Source: Clostridiaceae bacterium (lineage in GTDB: Bacteria > Bacillota > Clostridia > DSM-8532). Taken from it: a stretch of 64,000 nucleotides of DNA. The translations under genes and the position numbers were made by a program. The stretch spans positions 1 to 64,000 of the forward strand of contig DULR01000025.1 in the NCBI GenBank assembly GCA_012840245.1. Direction: 5' to 3'. Positions within the stretch are counted from its first letter, which is position 1. Each line of letters opens with the position of its first letter. Below the pieces are notes generated by a model. It searched no databases. It saw only the letters and a program-made list of their open reading frames with translations, and was not told where the DNA came from. Shown piece by piece: positions 1 through 9,159 of this stretch.

Positions 1-128
1 AAGGATAAACTATCTGAAAAGGATATTGCCAAGAATCATAATGTTTCTCACTCAACTGTAAATAGGGTGATTGATAGCTTCTATCAGCACTATAAACCTA
101 AGTTTAACTATCTACCTAAACATTTATA
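1..128 (+). pseudogene. ISL3-family transposase fragment (remnant, open at window start)
   Basis: Frame 1 reads KDKLSEKDIAKNHNVSHSTVNRVIDSFYQHYKPKFNYLPKHL, like the central HTH/LP.HL part of ISL3 transposases. Homology stops after LPKHL where a palindromic repeat begins. Confidence 0.7.
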
Positions 129-236
129 TGTGCACAGGGGACGGTCCTTTCTGCACATTTTTAAGTGCACCCCAAATGTTAGACACAATCTAATATTTGG
201 AGGTGTGTGCAAAAAGGACCGTCCCTCATGCGCATT
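129..236. repeat. Nested palindromic (MITE-like) element with GGGACGGTCC / GGACCGTCCC arms
   Basis: TGTGCACAGGGGACGGTCCTTTCTGCACA (129-157) is a near inverted copy of TGTGTGCAAAAAGGACCGTCCCTCATGCGCA (~205-235). Between them CCAAATGTTAGA-CACAA-TCTAATATTTGG is another hairpin. Confidence 0.8.
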
Positions 237-241
237 CATGT

Positions 242-1216
242 TCAACGGCAATCATGCGGAAAATAACCATTCTGCGCTGCTTCACAGGGATCAGAAAAAT
301 ATACTATACTGCTACTGTCAAAGCGGTCATCGGTCAAGACAGTATTCAGATAATACTCACAGTCTTTACGGCAATAGTATAAAATACCCTGCCATAAATA
401 TCCCTCTACAGGCTCTTTTCTTATAACACGAGCTCCTCCGAGAGCATAATGGTTATAGCTCTTGCCCGATAAGACCGGAAACCCCTGGGCAAAGACAAGT
501 ATCCCTTCGTCAGTCAAGGCTCTTTTCCAGTCCGAGTCATCAATTGACGGAAACTTAAGGCTGACATAAAAGCTTTTTCCGGCTGCCCACTGGCTAAATT
601 CATTCATATAGCGCATGATCTCTTTCTGAACTGAATTTTTTACAGCAGCGATCCTCAGGTTTTCAAAGGTCTTCACATCATTGAAAAATGTTATTCTGTC
701 CTTGAGGTCCTGGTAATCTCCCTGTATAAAAGCCTTATCGATCTGGTCATAAACATATACCTCGTTTTCCAGAGTATAACGTACACAAAACCTTCCTGAC
801 AAATTTTCTCCGATATAATGATGAATGGGAAACCATACATGCCTGGTCTCAGTCTGCCCGTTGATGTTCTTATACGGATTCAGAGCATACAAATAAAAAC
901 CCTCATTTTCAAGGAAAACCAAAACCGGAACACATGAATCCACCCTGGCCTTCGAAGCAGGATCTATGTAGGAGCTGAATGAATAATAAAGGGAATCAAA
1001 AAAAGCATCAGCGGCCATCTGTCTGGCTGCGGAAGAGTCTTCATGTTTATGCCTGGAAAGAATAAAGGCTGCATCCTGGATCGCATTGTCGACAACATTA
1101 TCATAATAGGTCCGGAGCTTTTGATCTTCTATGGCCGCTTTTGCAGACTGGCTGCTAATAAAGAGGAAGGGCATGATTATTATCACAAAAATAACGGCAA
1201 GACTAGTAAGCCTCAT
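242..1216 (-). CDS. Hypothetical exported/membrane-anchored protein, Tad-like locus
   Basis: 324 aa ORF, N-terminal hydrophobic segment (MRLTSLAVIFVIIIMPFLFISSQ), overlaps the upstream gene by 14 nt. Confidence 0.8.
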   Translation of the reverse strand: MRLTSLAVIFVIIIMPFLFISSQSAKAAIEDQKLRTYYDNVVDNAIQDAAFILSRHKHEDSSAARQMAADAFFDSLYYSFSSYIDPASKARVDSCVPVLVFLENEGFYLYALNPYKNINGQTETRHVWFPIHHYIGENLSGRFCVRYTLENEVYVYDQIDKAFIQGDYQDLKDRITFFNDVKTFENLRIAAVKNSVQKEIMRYMNEFSQWAAGKSFYVSLKFPSIDDSDWKRALTDEGILVFAQGFPVLSGKSYNHYALGGARVIRKEPVEGYLWQGILYYCRKDCEYYLNTVLTDDRFDSSSIVYFSDPCEAAQNGYFPHDCR

Positions 1217-1754
1217 TTCTCACCATTCCTCCCGCCCTTACAAATATGCATGGCGTTTTTGTATTTGTGAATAGCATCATATCCCTTATGGCAACAGCCA
1301 TTGTTTTCCCTTTATTCTGTACTTCGACGAAGAAAAGGTCTCCCATGGACATTTTGTAGCGCCGTGATTCATCCAGTGCCGACACAGAATTCTGAGGAAA
1401 AAGAGTTTTCAGGATCTCCTCCTCGCCCTTGTTTACCCGGATCACTTCATATTCACCTGAAAAAACCATCGTGCTTCCTGATTGCCGGTATACCGGGTAT
1501 ACGGATCTTTTTATATGGGACATTCTTATCTCGTATGTGTTGCCTGTGGAGTTTATGCGGTCGACGAAATCAGTATACATGTTAGGTGTAATAAAACCCG
1601 TGTCTCTGCATATGTCTGTAAACCGGTTGCATTCCGCAAGGACTATATTGTAGGCTATATCGTCCTGCCTTTCCATCATGTTCAATAATGGCACAAGAAA
1701 CAACAGTATTGCGCCAATCAGGAAGGCAAGTATCTTCCAAAGAGGTCTGTCCAT
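1203..1754 (-). CDS. Hypothetical single-TM protein, Tad-like locus
   Basis: 183 aa, N-terminal TM (WKILAFLIGAILLFLVPLLNMM), same operon. Confidence 0.8.
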   Translation of the reverse strand: MDRPLWKILAFLIGAILLFLVPLLNMMERQDDIAYNIVLAECNRFTDICRDTGFITPNMYTDFVDRINSTGNTYEIRMSHIKRSVYPVYRQSGSTMVFSGEYEVIRVNKGEEEILKTLFPQNSVSALDESRRYKMSMGDLFFVEVQNKGKTMAVAIRDMMLFTNTKTPCIFVRAGGMVRNEAY

Positions 1755-1768
1755 AACCGCTCCTTAAA

Positions 1769-2191
1769 TTATCTTGATGAATAGACTATTCTTATAATAT
1801 TGCCCCGGAAATCGGCTTCATGGCTGACATGCCAATAACTTGCGGGATCTATATCGGTCAATCCCACAAACTCGGCTTTTTTGCCATCGACCCATATTTC
1901 AGGAGAGTTTTCCGGTTGAGTTGATGGGTCTTCCGAGTATAGGCTTTGAAGTTCCATGGCTTCCATTTTGGCTTTTTCCTCTATGATCCTGTGGATAACT
2001 TCGCAACCTGTTATACGGCACTCCTGTTCTTCCCCGGAAACTCCAACCATGATATCTTCTTCAAAAACTCTTCTGCTGCTGTTTATATAATCCACATGCC
2101 TGTTGTAGCTTGAGAAGAAAACTGCGAAGGCGATAGCGGCAAGCAAAGCGCTGGCCGATATGGAAAGGATCTTTTCAATATTGCTGTTCAT
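1769..2191 (-). CDS. Hypothetical single-TM protein, Tad-like locus
   Basis: 140 aa, N-terminal TM (ILSISASALLAAIAFAVFF), same operon. Confidence 0.8.
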   Translation of the reverse strand: MNSNIEKILSISASALLAAIAFAVFFSSYNRHVDYINSSRRVFEEDIMVGVSGEEQECRITGCEVIHRIIEEKAKMEAMELQSLYSEDPSTQPENSPEIWVDGKKAEFVGLTDIDPASYWHVSHEADFRGNIIRIVYSSR

Positions 2192-2193
2192 GG

Positions 2194-2775
2194 CTATTCG
2201 GTCTGGGCAAAAATAATGCCGCGGATCCTTAGGTTATCATCATATATCAGATGAGAGATGAACTTGCCGGAAGGGTTGATATACTTTGAGACAAGGTTTG
2301 GGTTCTCAGCATCTCTTTTTTCCGCATCGATCACTGTTTTGCTTAAGCTTGTAAGAAGGTTTCCTCCGCTGCCTGCACCCGACAATATGATGCATCGGTT
2401 TTCCACTTTGAGCGTGCCTGTCGTATTGGATATGTACCTGGTATAATTGGCTGAAAGTCCTGTATTAGCCGTTGGGTCAAGATTGACAGGATTTCCGTTG
2501 TTGTTTCCCAATGTTGCAACCATTATTATTACTTCTCCGCTTCTTCCCGAAAAGCTTCCCAATGCGGATAAAACGTCATCTCCCTTGACCTCTTTTCCGT
2601 CGTACATCCTGAATTCCTCTTCGATAAGATTTTGTGCTATCGATCCTACTTTATCATTGGCCAGATTGCTGACCTCCTTCATCCCTCCGAAAATACTGAG
2701 TCCAATTGTGACCACTGCTATAAAGAGCAGTATGGATACCCCCAGCCAAAGAGCCTTAGACAAATTTCCTTCCAT
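2194..2775 (-). CDS. Pseudopilin-like single-TM protein
   Basis: 193 aa, N-terminal TM (ALWLGVSILLFIAVVTIGLSIFGGMKEV) then a soluble domain; directly downstream of the TadB/C-like gene. Confidence 0.75.
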   Translation of the reverse strand: MEGNLSKALWLGVSILLFIAVVTIGLSIFGGMKEVSNLANDKVGSIAQNLIEEEFRMYDGKEVKGDDVLSALGSFSGRSGEVIIMVATLGNNNGNPVNLDPTANTGLSANYTRYISNTTGTLKVENRCIILSGAGSGGNLLTSLSKTVIDAEKRDAENPNLVSKYINPSGKFISHLIYDDNLRIRGIIFAQTE

Positions 2776-2802
2776 AACGATTACCTCCTGAAAGATTCAT
2801 CA

Positions 2803-4836
2803 TTATATTTGCATCAGTTGTCTGTAAAATGCAGAAATACTTTCCATACCTGAAACTATCATAGGTATTATCAGGTAAAGCACTATAAGTGCATATACAG
2901 GCATGAATCCGATCATATTGCCCAGATTCTTCTTTCTTTCCACGATCCTCTCATTGCTTTCCTTCCGAGTTTCACGACTGAAGCTCATTTCGCTCTCCAG
3001 TTCCTCAAAGGCTTTTGCCACATCCAGGTTCTCGCAGGCAAGCTGCAGGTTATCGATTATCAGCAACAACGGCGGAAATGCAACTTCTGTCTTTAGCTGT
3101 TCAAGTGCTTCATAAGGCCCTGAACTGAAATTTTGAATGCACTTTTGCAACGGGATTTTAAAATGCAGAGAGAATGCTTCCATCCATTCCAGGATCTCCT
3201 GAACATGGACACGGTTCATATGCATGAGCATCAATATGATGGTCTGGAATTGCGAAACCTCGTCTTCCATATCTATTTTTCTCGCGTTTGCCATGAACCT
3301 CAGGCTTATGATCGGAGCATTATATCCTAAGATGAATAATATCAGGCATATTAAAAGCTGCCACCACCAGAATATGTTTTCTGAAAGCTTTCGCATCTTT
3401 TCGCCGATCCTTTCGGCGGCAGCTTCAGCTTCCTGAGTACTGAGCGTCCCGTCTTTAATCAGCTCCTCAAGGATTGCCTCTTTGCCGCTGTTTTTGCCAA
3501 GCCTGAGGATTATTTCCCTGTCCATATCAGTTATAGCCTGGAGTTTTTCATACTCCTCATCGGACAGTCGTCCTCCCAGATACCCTTCAGGCATTTGAGG
3601 CCGGTACAGGATAACATGCCTTGTGTAACCTATAAGGCCGATAAACAGACATATACCGAATACAAATGACATCACTCCGGCTATAAGCCTGCGGGTATAA
3701 AGAGTTTTCAGATCAAGAGGCGCAAGGGCATTCTTTATCAGTTCAAGAAGATAATTTTTTCTTGCCGTATAGCCTTTCGGAATCAATCTGTCGACTATTA
3801 GGTGCATAAACTTATCATATAGCCTCTGTTCAAGGTTTTTTTTGATATAGCCGGCATTGAACGGCCTGTCAAAACGCTGAAGCTTCCGTAATGTCATGTA
3901 TGATATGATGGATGCCATGATTGTAGCTATGCCCAGTATTATCCCTATCTTGCTGGAATAGAAGCGCTCGAGTGGCATAAAGCTTTGTGAAGCCCAATTA
4001 CGCAAAGGCTTCAGAAAAAACATCGGCATGAGCGATACTGTGTTGAGGCTCTTCAATGCATATTTCAGTTTTTCACGTTTATAAATCTCGGCCTTTATTT
4101 CACACGCAAGATAGGCAATGCAGCGTATAAAAACCGAATCATTCTCTACGAGGGTATCACCATACTCTTTAGTGATGTAGATAATACCCGCAAGCATTTT
4201 GAAATACTTATTCGGGGCTGTTTCATAATATTTTTCCAGCTCTTCCTCAGCATCCTTCGAAGTCAGGATATCATTAATCCTCTCGGCCTGCATGTACGCT
4301 TCAAAAGTCCCTCGTCCGTTAAGCAGATTGCATGCTTCAAGATTGGCATCTTCCACAGATTTCTGTTCATAGTACTTATGCCTTAAAAGCTCCAGATATC
4401 TTACCAGTTGTTTTAACAGCCTGTTTTGGAGATTATTAATAAAAAGCTCGATTGCAGTATCCCCTGTAAAAACAAGCAAAACCATAAGCAATACCATCAT
4501 GAACAGGTCTTTTACAATCAACCGGAAAATCATGATGATACTCAGACTGAAAAATACTGTGGTAAGAACAAGCAGTACTGCTCTTTTCCGTATGGTTTTC
4601 TCGTCGGATACGGTATTGATTTCCAGTCTTTTCCTGATGCTAAACATAAGCTGTCTTAAAAGAGGAATGGAAGATATCCTGTTGTAAAGCATCAAAAAAA
4701 CTGCAAAATTTCCGGCTTTGCTTCTGTTAAGCTGCCTTACACCTCTTTTTTGCCTTTTGGCCATTTCCATGTTTACAGCTATCAGCACCAGGGCAAGAAC
4801 AAGGCATGCTATACCAATAATGGAGAATTTGCTCAT
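2803..4836 (-). CDS. Type II secretion F-like / TadB-TadC-like membrane protein (apparent fusion)
   Basis: 677 aa with two blocks of TM segments separated by cytoplasmic domains; 4-nt ATGA overlap with the upstream TadA-like ATPase. Confidence 0.75.
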   Translation of the reverse strand: MSKFSIIGIACLVLALVLIAVNMEMAKRQKRGVRQLNRSKAGNFAVFLMLYNRISSIPLLRQLMFSIRKRLEINTVSDEKTIRKRAVLLVLTTVFFSLSIIMIFRLIVKDLFMMVLLMVLLVFTGDTAIELFINNLQNRLLKQLVRYLELLRHKYYEQKSVEDANLEACNLLNGRGTFEAYMQAERINDILTSKDAEEELEKYYETAPNKYFKMLAGIIYITKEYGDTLVENDSVFIRCIAYLACEIKAEIYKREKLKYALKSLNTVSLMPMFFLKPLRNWASQSFMPLERFYSSKIGIILGIATIMASIISYMTLRKLQRFDRPFNAGYIKKNLEQRLYDKFMHLIVDRLIPKGYTARKNYLLELIKNALAPLDLKTLYTRRLIAGVMSFVFGICLFIGLIGYTRHVILYRPQMPEGYLGGRLSDEEYEKLQAITDMDREIILRLGKNSGKEAILEELIKDGTLSTQEAEAAAERIGEKMRKLSENIFWWWQLLICLILFILGYNAPIISLRFMANARKIDMEDEVSQFQTIILMLMHMNRVHVQEILEWMEAFSLHFKIPLQKCIQNFSSGPYEALEQLKTEVAFPPLLLIIDNLQLACENLDVAKAFEELESEMSFSRETRKESNERIVERKKNLGNMIGFMPVYALIVLYLIIPMIVSGMESISAFYRQLMQI

Positions 4837-6770
4837 GCTGTGATCACTTCCCCGGCATTCAGGTGTTTTTCACAGTAAGCTTCAAAATCCCGTGCATCCT
4901 TTTCGGTCATTGCTTTCTTCATCCTTCTTCTCCTGTCAGTCGTTATAGGATTTGAAACAATATAACGGCCATCCTTGAATTCGATTATATTGCGGGTCTC
5001 AAAAAGTCTGCTGCTGCTCATTTTCTTAAAATACTCGGCAGCAGTATCCATGAATGAACCTGCTTTATGGGCCAGATCTGCCTCTTCCCGGAAATCCTGA
5101 GGCAGCGGCAGGTCAGGGATCTCAACGATTTCGGTGATCCTCTCAATATACCTTTTCCCCTGATAATCCCTGGCCAGATGGATATCAAAGTCCAAAACCG
5201 AGACGACCTGCTGTTCTGCTATTTTTTCATTATTGAACATCTCGCATTTCAAGAGTGAATTTCTCAGGGAATAAACCAGATCCTTCGTAGTTTTTGCATG
5301 ATGAGTAAACAACGTAAACAGAGAGGCCACCTGAGACATCTGGATCATCCATGCAGCTACCGGGTCAGTCGCGACCTCTCCCAATATATTCACGCATCCA
5401 TCGGTCTTTTTCTGGATATCAAGTCCCTGCTGCCCGGATATATTCTCAGTCTCCCTGAAAGACAGGATATTCCTTCCGGGGTAAAGCCTCCTGAGATTGA
5501 GCTCAAAAGCCATCTCCTGGATCCTGAGAGTCAGTGAGGCATAGATATGTCTGATCATGGCCATTAACAGAGTTGTTTTCCCTGAGCCCTGCTGACCTGT
5601 TACTGCCGTTATCATGCCGCCCTTGACAATGTACTTTATAAGTTCGATGGGCAAATGAGCGTTTTCATCCTGAATAAGCATCTCGAGGGTTACATTCTTT
5701 ATAAAAAACTTACGGACAAAGAATGCCCAGGACTCTGAAAAAGGTGGCCTTACAACCAGAACACGGCTTCCGTCCTTCATTTCATTGACCCGGTAACCGG
5801 TCGACTCGGAAAGCTGTCCTCCCCGATTGTATCTGTATATTATCTGACATACCCTTTTCAGCTCGCTTTCGGAATCAAAGCCTAAAAAATCCAGTTTGAT
5901 GGACTTCCCCTTGTAAAAAATCCAGACACATTCGTAATTCCTTTTTACCCTTCCGGCTTTCGATCCATTAAAGGTGCCTTCGGGATTATATAAAGGATTT
6001 ATGCCACCTAACTGATTGCCGGTGAAATCCGAAGGAAATAATTCAGCTGTTACTCCCGATACTCCCGCCGATACCCCATCAATGTTCATATCCCTTATTT
6101 CATCTATAACTCCAAGCCCTTTATATTTCTCATAAACAGCCTGAGTGATTATCTCAAGCCGGTCATCTGTGTCCGGCACTAAATTCATACTGTCATAGAT
6201 TATTTCAATATCCTTTTCGGTTATCTCGAATGCAAGCTCACCATCTTCGGTCTCCCTGAGCCTGTCCAGCCCATAGGTATCGATAAGGTGCGACAGGGCA
6301 TCGAAGCCATGTTCTTTTTTCAGCATGTGAAGAATGATCGCGAACTTATCTCTGACCGACAATAAGCAGGTGTTGTTGAAAGGTATTATGGTGTTGATCT
6401 TGTCAGCAGGTATATATGAATACAAAATGTCATATATAAATGCTTTTACAAACTGTTTATCCTCTATCGAGCCATGCATGCATACCTTCAAAGCCTTTTT
6501 GAGCTCTGCCCTCTTATTGGCCTGCTTTTTGAATTCGACTTCGTTAAGTCCAAGCTCGAACAAATTGGTTCTGGTAATTTCATTTATGGTATCCTTCACA
6601 TATTCGACAAGGGCTGGTATCGTAAACAGCTGCGGGTCTGAAGCCTCCGCAACTTCTCTTTGATATCTTGTGGATGTAAAGAAAAAATATAAGGCAACAC
6701 CCAGACCCAGCAAAATCAATATGATCAAAACCAGATTAAATAGTTCAGGCAATTCTGCCGCTCCCCTCAA
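4833..6770 (-). CDS. Type II/IV secretion ATPase, CpaF/TadA-like
   Basis: 645 aa, Walker A TGQQGSGKTTLLMAMI; downstream GEVATDPVAAWMIQMSQVA...LFTHHAKTTKDLVYSLRN typical of VirB11/CpaF ATPases. Confidence 0.9.
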   Translation of the reverse strand: MRGAAELPELFNLVLIILILLGLGVALYFFFTSTRYQREVAEASDPQLFTIPALVEYVKDTINEITRTNLFELGLNEVEFKKQANKRAELKKALKVCMHGSIEDKQFVKAFIYDILYSYIPADKINTIIPFNNTCLLSVRDKFAIILHMLKKEHGFDALSHLIDTYGLDRLRETEDGELAFEITEKDIEIIYDSMNLVPDTDDRLEIITQAVYEKYKGLGVIDEIRDMNIDGVSAGVSGVTAELFPSDFTGNQLGGINPLYNPEGTFNGSKAGRVKRNYECVWIFYKGKSIKLDFLGFDSESELKRVCQIIYRYNRGGQLSESTGYRVNEMKDGSRVLVVRPPFSESWAFFVRKFFIKNVTLEMLIQDENAHLPIELIKYIVKGGMITAVTGQQGSGKTTLLMAMIRHIYASLTLRIQEMAFELNLRRLYPGRNILSFRETENISGQQGLDIQKKTDGCVNILGEVATDPVAAWMIQMSQVASLFTLFTHHAKTTKDLVYSLRNSLLKCEMFNNEKIAEQQVVSVLDFDIHLARDYQGKRYIERITEIVEIPDLPLPQDFREEADLAHKAGSFMDTAAEYFKKMSSSRLFETRNIIEFKDGRYIVSNPITTDRRRRMKKAMTEKDARDFEAYCEKHLNAGEVITA

Positions 6771-7554
6771 TAATAAAATTACACAGTCTGTCCAGCGATT
6801 CTATCAAGGTCTTGTCAGTACAAGCCTTTGCGTTTTTATAAAAAGCTATATATTCAAACACCCGACCAGTATTCAAAGCCTCCATAAAATTAGTACTGTT
6901 TGGAAACTCAAACATCGAAGCCTTATTTAAACCATACTTTCTGGCTATATAACCGCGTGATATCAGTCCGCTTTTTTCATAGCGCGATATCACGTATACC
7001 GACCTCTTTTGCTTCAGGAAAGGATATTTGCTCTGGAATTTCTTTAAGTCCTCCAGAAGGAAAAGGTTCTGATTGATGCAAAAAACTATGATATCGGAGC
7101 TTTCCAGTATTTTGAGACTGTTGTTCTCATTCAGACCGCTGTGCGTGTCCATTAACACCAGATCATAAAACTCCCTGGCGCATTTGATTATATTTATGAG
7201 CACATCAAGCTCTCCGGCGGTAGTTTTCTCTCTTTTGGCAGTGCCTGCAAGTATGTCCAGACGATGATCCTTAAGGAGGGAATGTGTATAATCGGCAACC
7301 ATATCAGGCTTGAGTCTTCCGTTTTTATAAAGCCTTACGAGTGCATCCAGGCCTTGATTGGTTATATTATGGACCGATTTTTCAACATCTGTGGGCTGCC
7401 TGAGCAAATAACCTTCCAATGCGCTTCTTTCAATATGGTTATGGGTAACGAGTACTTTATATGCTGTTTTTTGCGCCAGCGACGAAGCAAGAGCTGCTGT
7501 TGTAGCGCTGGTTGCCGCTTGTCCGTGCATATTGGACCACACTGATATCTGCAT
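6745..7554 (-). CDS. MinD/ParA-like protein (CpaE/TadZ-like), atypical P-loop
   Basis: 269 aa, N-terminus MQISVWSNMHGQAATSATTAALASSLA in place of KGGxGKTT; YDLVLMDTHSGLNENN resembles the second ParA motif. Confidence 0.75.
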   Translation of the reverse strand: MQISVWSNMHGQAATSATTAALASSLAQKTAYKVLVTHNHIERSALEGYLLRQPTDVEKSVHNITNQGLDALVRLYKNGRLKPDMVADYTHSLLKDHRLDILAGTAKREKTTAGELDVLINIIKCAREFYDLVLMDTHSGLNENNSLKILESSDIIVFCINQNLFLLEDLKKFQSKYPFLKQKRSVYVISRYEKSGLISRGYIARKYGLNKASMFEFPNSTNFMEALNTGRVFEYIAFYKNAKACTDKTLIESLDRLCNFIIEGSGRIA

Positions 7555-7557
7555 TTT

Positions 7558-8202
7558 TCACACCCTTTCAACTTCCTTAAACATAGCTTTTACTTCCTTC
7601 CTGTCCAATGAGAAAATATCCTGAATAATTGCTCTAAGAGCCGATTTCAGAGCACGTGAAAGTGACTTAAGCGGAAGCTTGTTGATAAACTGGCTTTCAA
7701 TCATTACATTGTGGTTGGCTTCTTCAAAATATATGGCATGTGTGTGAGTGATTTTAGTAAAGCTGGGCAGGCTCCGTTCCCAGAATAAATCCAGATATCT
7801 CACATTGATCCGGCAGCACTCCATAACGTTAAGATAAATCAAAATCAGGCTGAGCGATGGCTGGAACCATGTGTATTCGCTTGCCAGTTTTGTGCATTCT
7901 TCAAGCATTCTTCTTGTAGGTTCGGATACGGCAACTACGGCAAATCCTTCGGGTATGCTGATAAGTTCGTCCACATCCAGAAAATTATATGCATCGATTA
8001 TGATCTTGCTCAGCGGATCCTCATCGTTTTCACATTTCACTATTTCAATACCGCAATAATCATGGATCCCCGTTTCATTTTCAAATAAGTATGGACTTTT
8101 GGAAATCAGCACTACCTTATTGCGGCATGACATGATTTTGGCCAGGCATAGAAGCAAAAACTTTTTTTCTTCGGTACTTTTCCCAAGAAATACTACGTTC
8201 AT
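7558..8202 (-). CDS. Hypothetical protein, possible degenerate ParA-like fold
   Basis: 214 aa, MNVVFLGKSTEEKKFLLLCLAKIMSCRNKVVLIS; position within the Tad-like operon. Confidence 0.7.
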   Translation of the reverse strand: MNVVFLGKSTEEKKFLLLCLAKIMSCRNKVVLISKSPYLFENETGIHDYCGIEIVKCENDEDPLSKIIIDAYNFLDVDELISIPEGFAVVAVSEPTRRMLEECTKLASEYTWFQPSLSLILIYLNVMECCRINVRYLDLFWERSLPSFTKITHTHAIYFEEANHNVMIESQFINKLPLKSLSRALKSALRAIIQDIFSLDRKEVKAMFKEVERV

Positions 8203-8211
8203 TGCATCCTC

Positions 8212-9147
8212 CTATAATCTGTCTTCAAGTCTTGTACTGACCTCAGCATCAATTTCTTCGTCAACAACAGGAGTTAAAGCGGCAGAGTCTGCAGTACCAC
8301 TGAATACTTTGTTTCGGCCTGCACTTTGATAGTCTTCGTTTATTTGCTTTTCAAACATTGCTCTGTTTCGGATCTCCAGCTCTGTTACGGCCTTCTCTAC
8401 AATATTGGGATTTTGCAGAATAAGGCTGAGTACTTCCGGATTTGACGGATAGGTCCTGACTGCTTCGCTCTGGATTTCAGGAGCCACGTAAGGTACAGCA
8501 TACAGCGTCGTCCCTTCGACCAGACTTGCATCGACAATAGCACTTGCCATTCTGAGGATTTCTTCCTCATTGGAATGAAACCAGATTATGTTCCTGGGAT
8601 TATCAGCCGTTTGTCTCTGCAGGTCTTTGACCTGCTTTTTGGATAAAACGATGTAGTCCAGACCATTAGGGAACATGATCCTCACATCGACGTATTCCAT
8701 GGGTTCGAGCTTCTGCGGAATATTTATTGATGTATATTCTACCAGTCTCATGTCGTCAGGATAATCCTTTTCATCATACAGCATGGAACTCGTCAAGGCC
8801 GTATTTTTTGATATGTCACACCTTACAATCTTTCCTGTGACAGAAGAAGGCTCGATGATCGCATCTGCAGGGAAGATATCCTCACTTATTTCAGCCGGCA
8901 TCAAATCCTGATCGGTCAACACTTCTCCGGCCTTTTTATCAGAGGTCAGAATATATATGAGCTTTACGGGATGATTCTGTAAATATTCCTCAACTGCAAT
9001 CTCTTTTATTTCCTGTATCTTTTTCTTATTGATCTCATTTATATTTCTCTGATAAAAGAAAAAAGCTGTACCTGAAGCGATAACCGAGATGATCACTCCC
9101 AGTAAAAAGCCAATCAAAGTTCTGTAACGCTGCGGACGAATTATCAT
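8212..9147 (-). CDS. SAF-domain / CpaB (RcpC)-like protein
   Basis: 311 aa, N-terminal TM then KKAGEVLTDQDLMPAEISEDIFPADAIIEPSSVTGKIVRCDISKNTALTSSML (SAF/CpaB pattern). Confidence 0.75.
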   Translation of the reverse strand: MIIRPQRYRTLIGFLLGVIISVIASGTAFFFYQRNINEINKKKIQEIKEIAVEEYLQNHPVKLIYILTSDKKAGEVLTDQDLMPAEISEDIFPADAIIEPSSVTGKIVRCDISKNTALTSSMLYDEKDYPDDMRLVEYTSINIPQKLEPMEYVDVRIMFPNGLDYIVLSKKQVKDLQRQTADNPRNIIWFHSNEEEILRMASAIVDASLVEGTTLYAVPYVAPEIQSEAVRTYPSNPEVLSLILQNPNIVEKAVTELEIRNRAMFEKQINEDYQSAGRNKVFSGTADSAALTPVVDEEIDAEVSTRLEDRL

Positions 9148-9159
9148 TTTTACTCCCCT

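Noticed and set aside
67-426. 119-aa plus-strand ORF
   Set aside because: Chimera of the transposase remnant, the palindromic repeat and antisense of the neighbouring gene.
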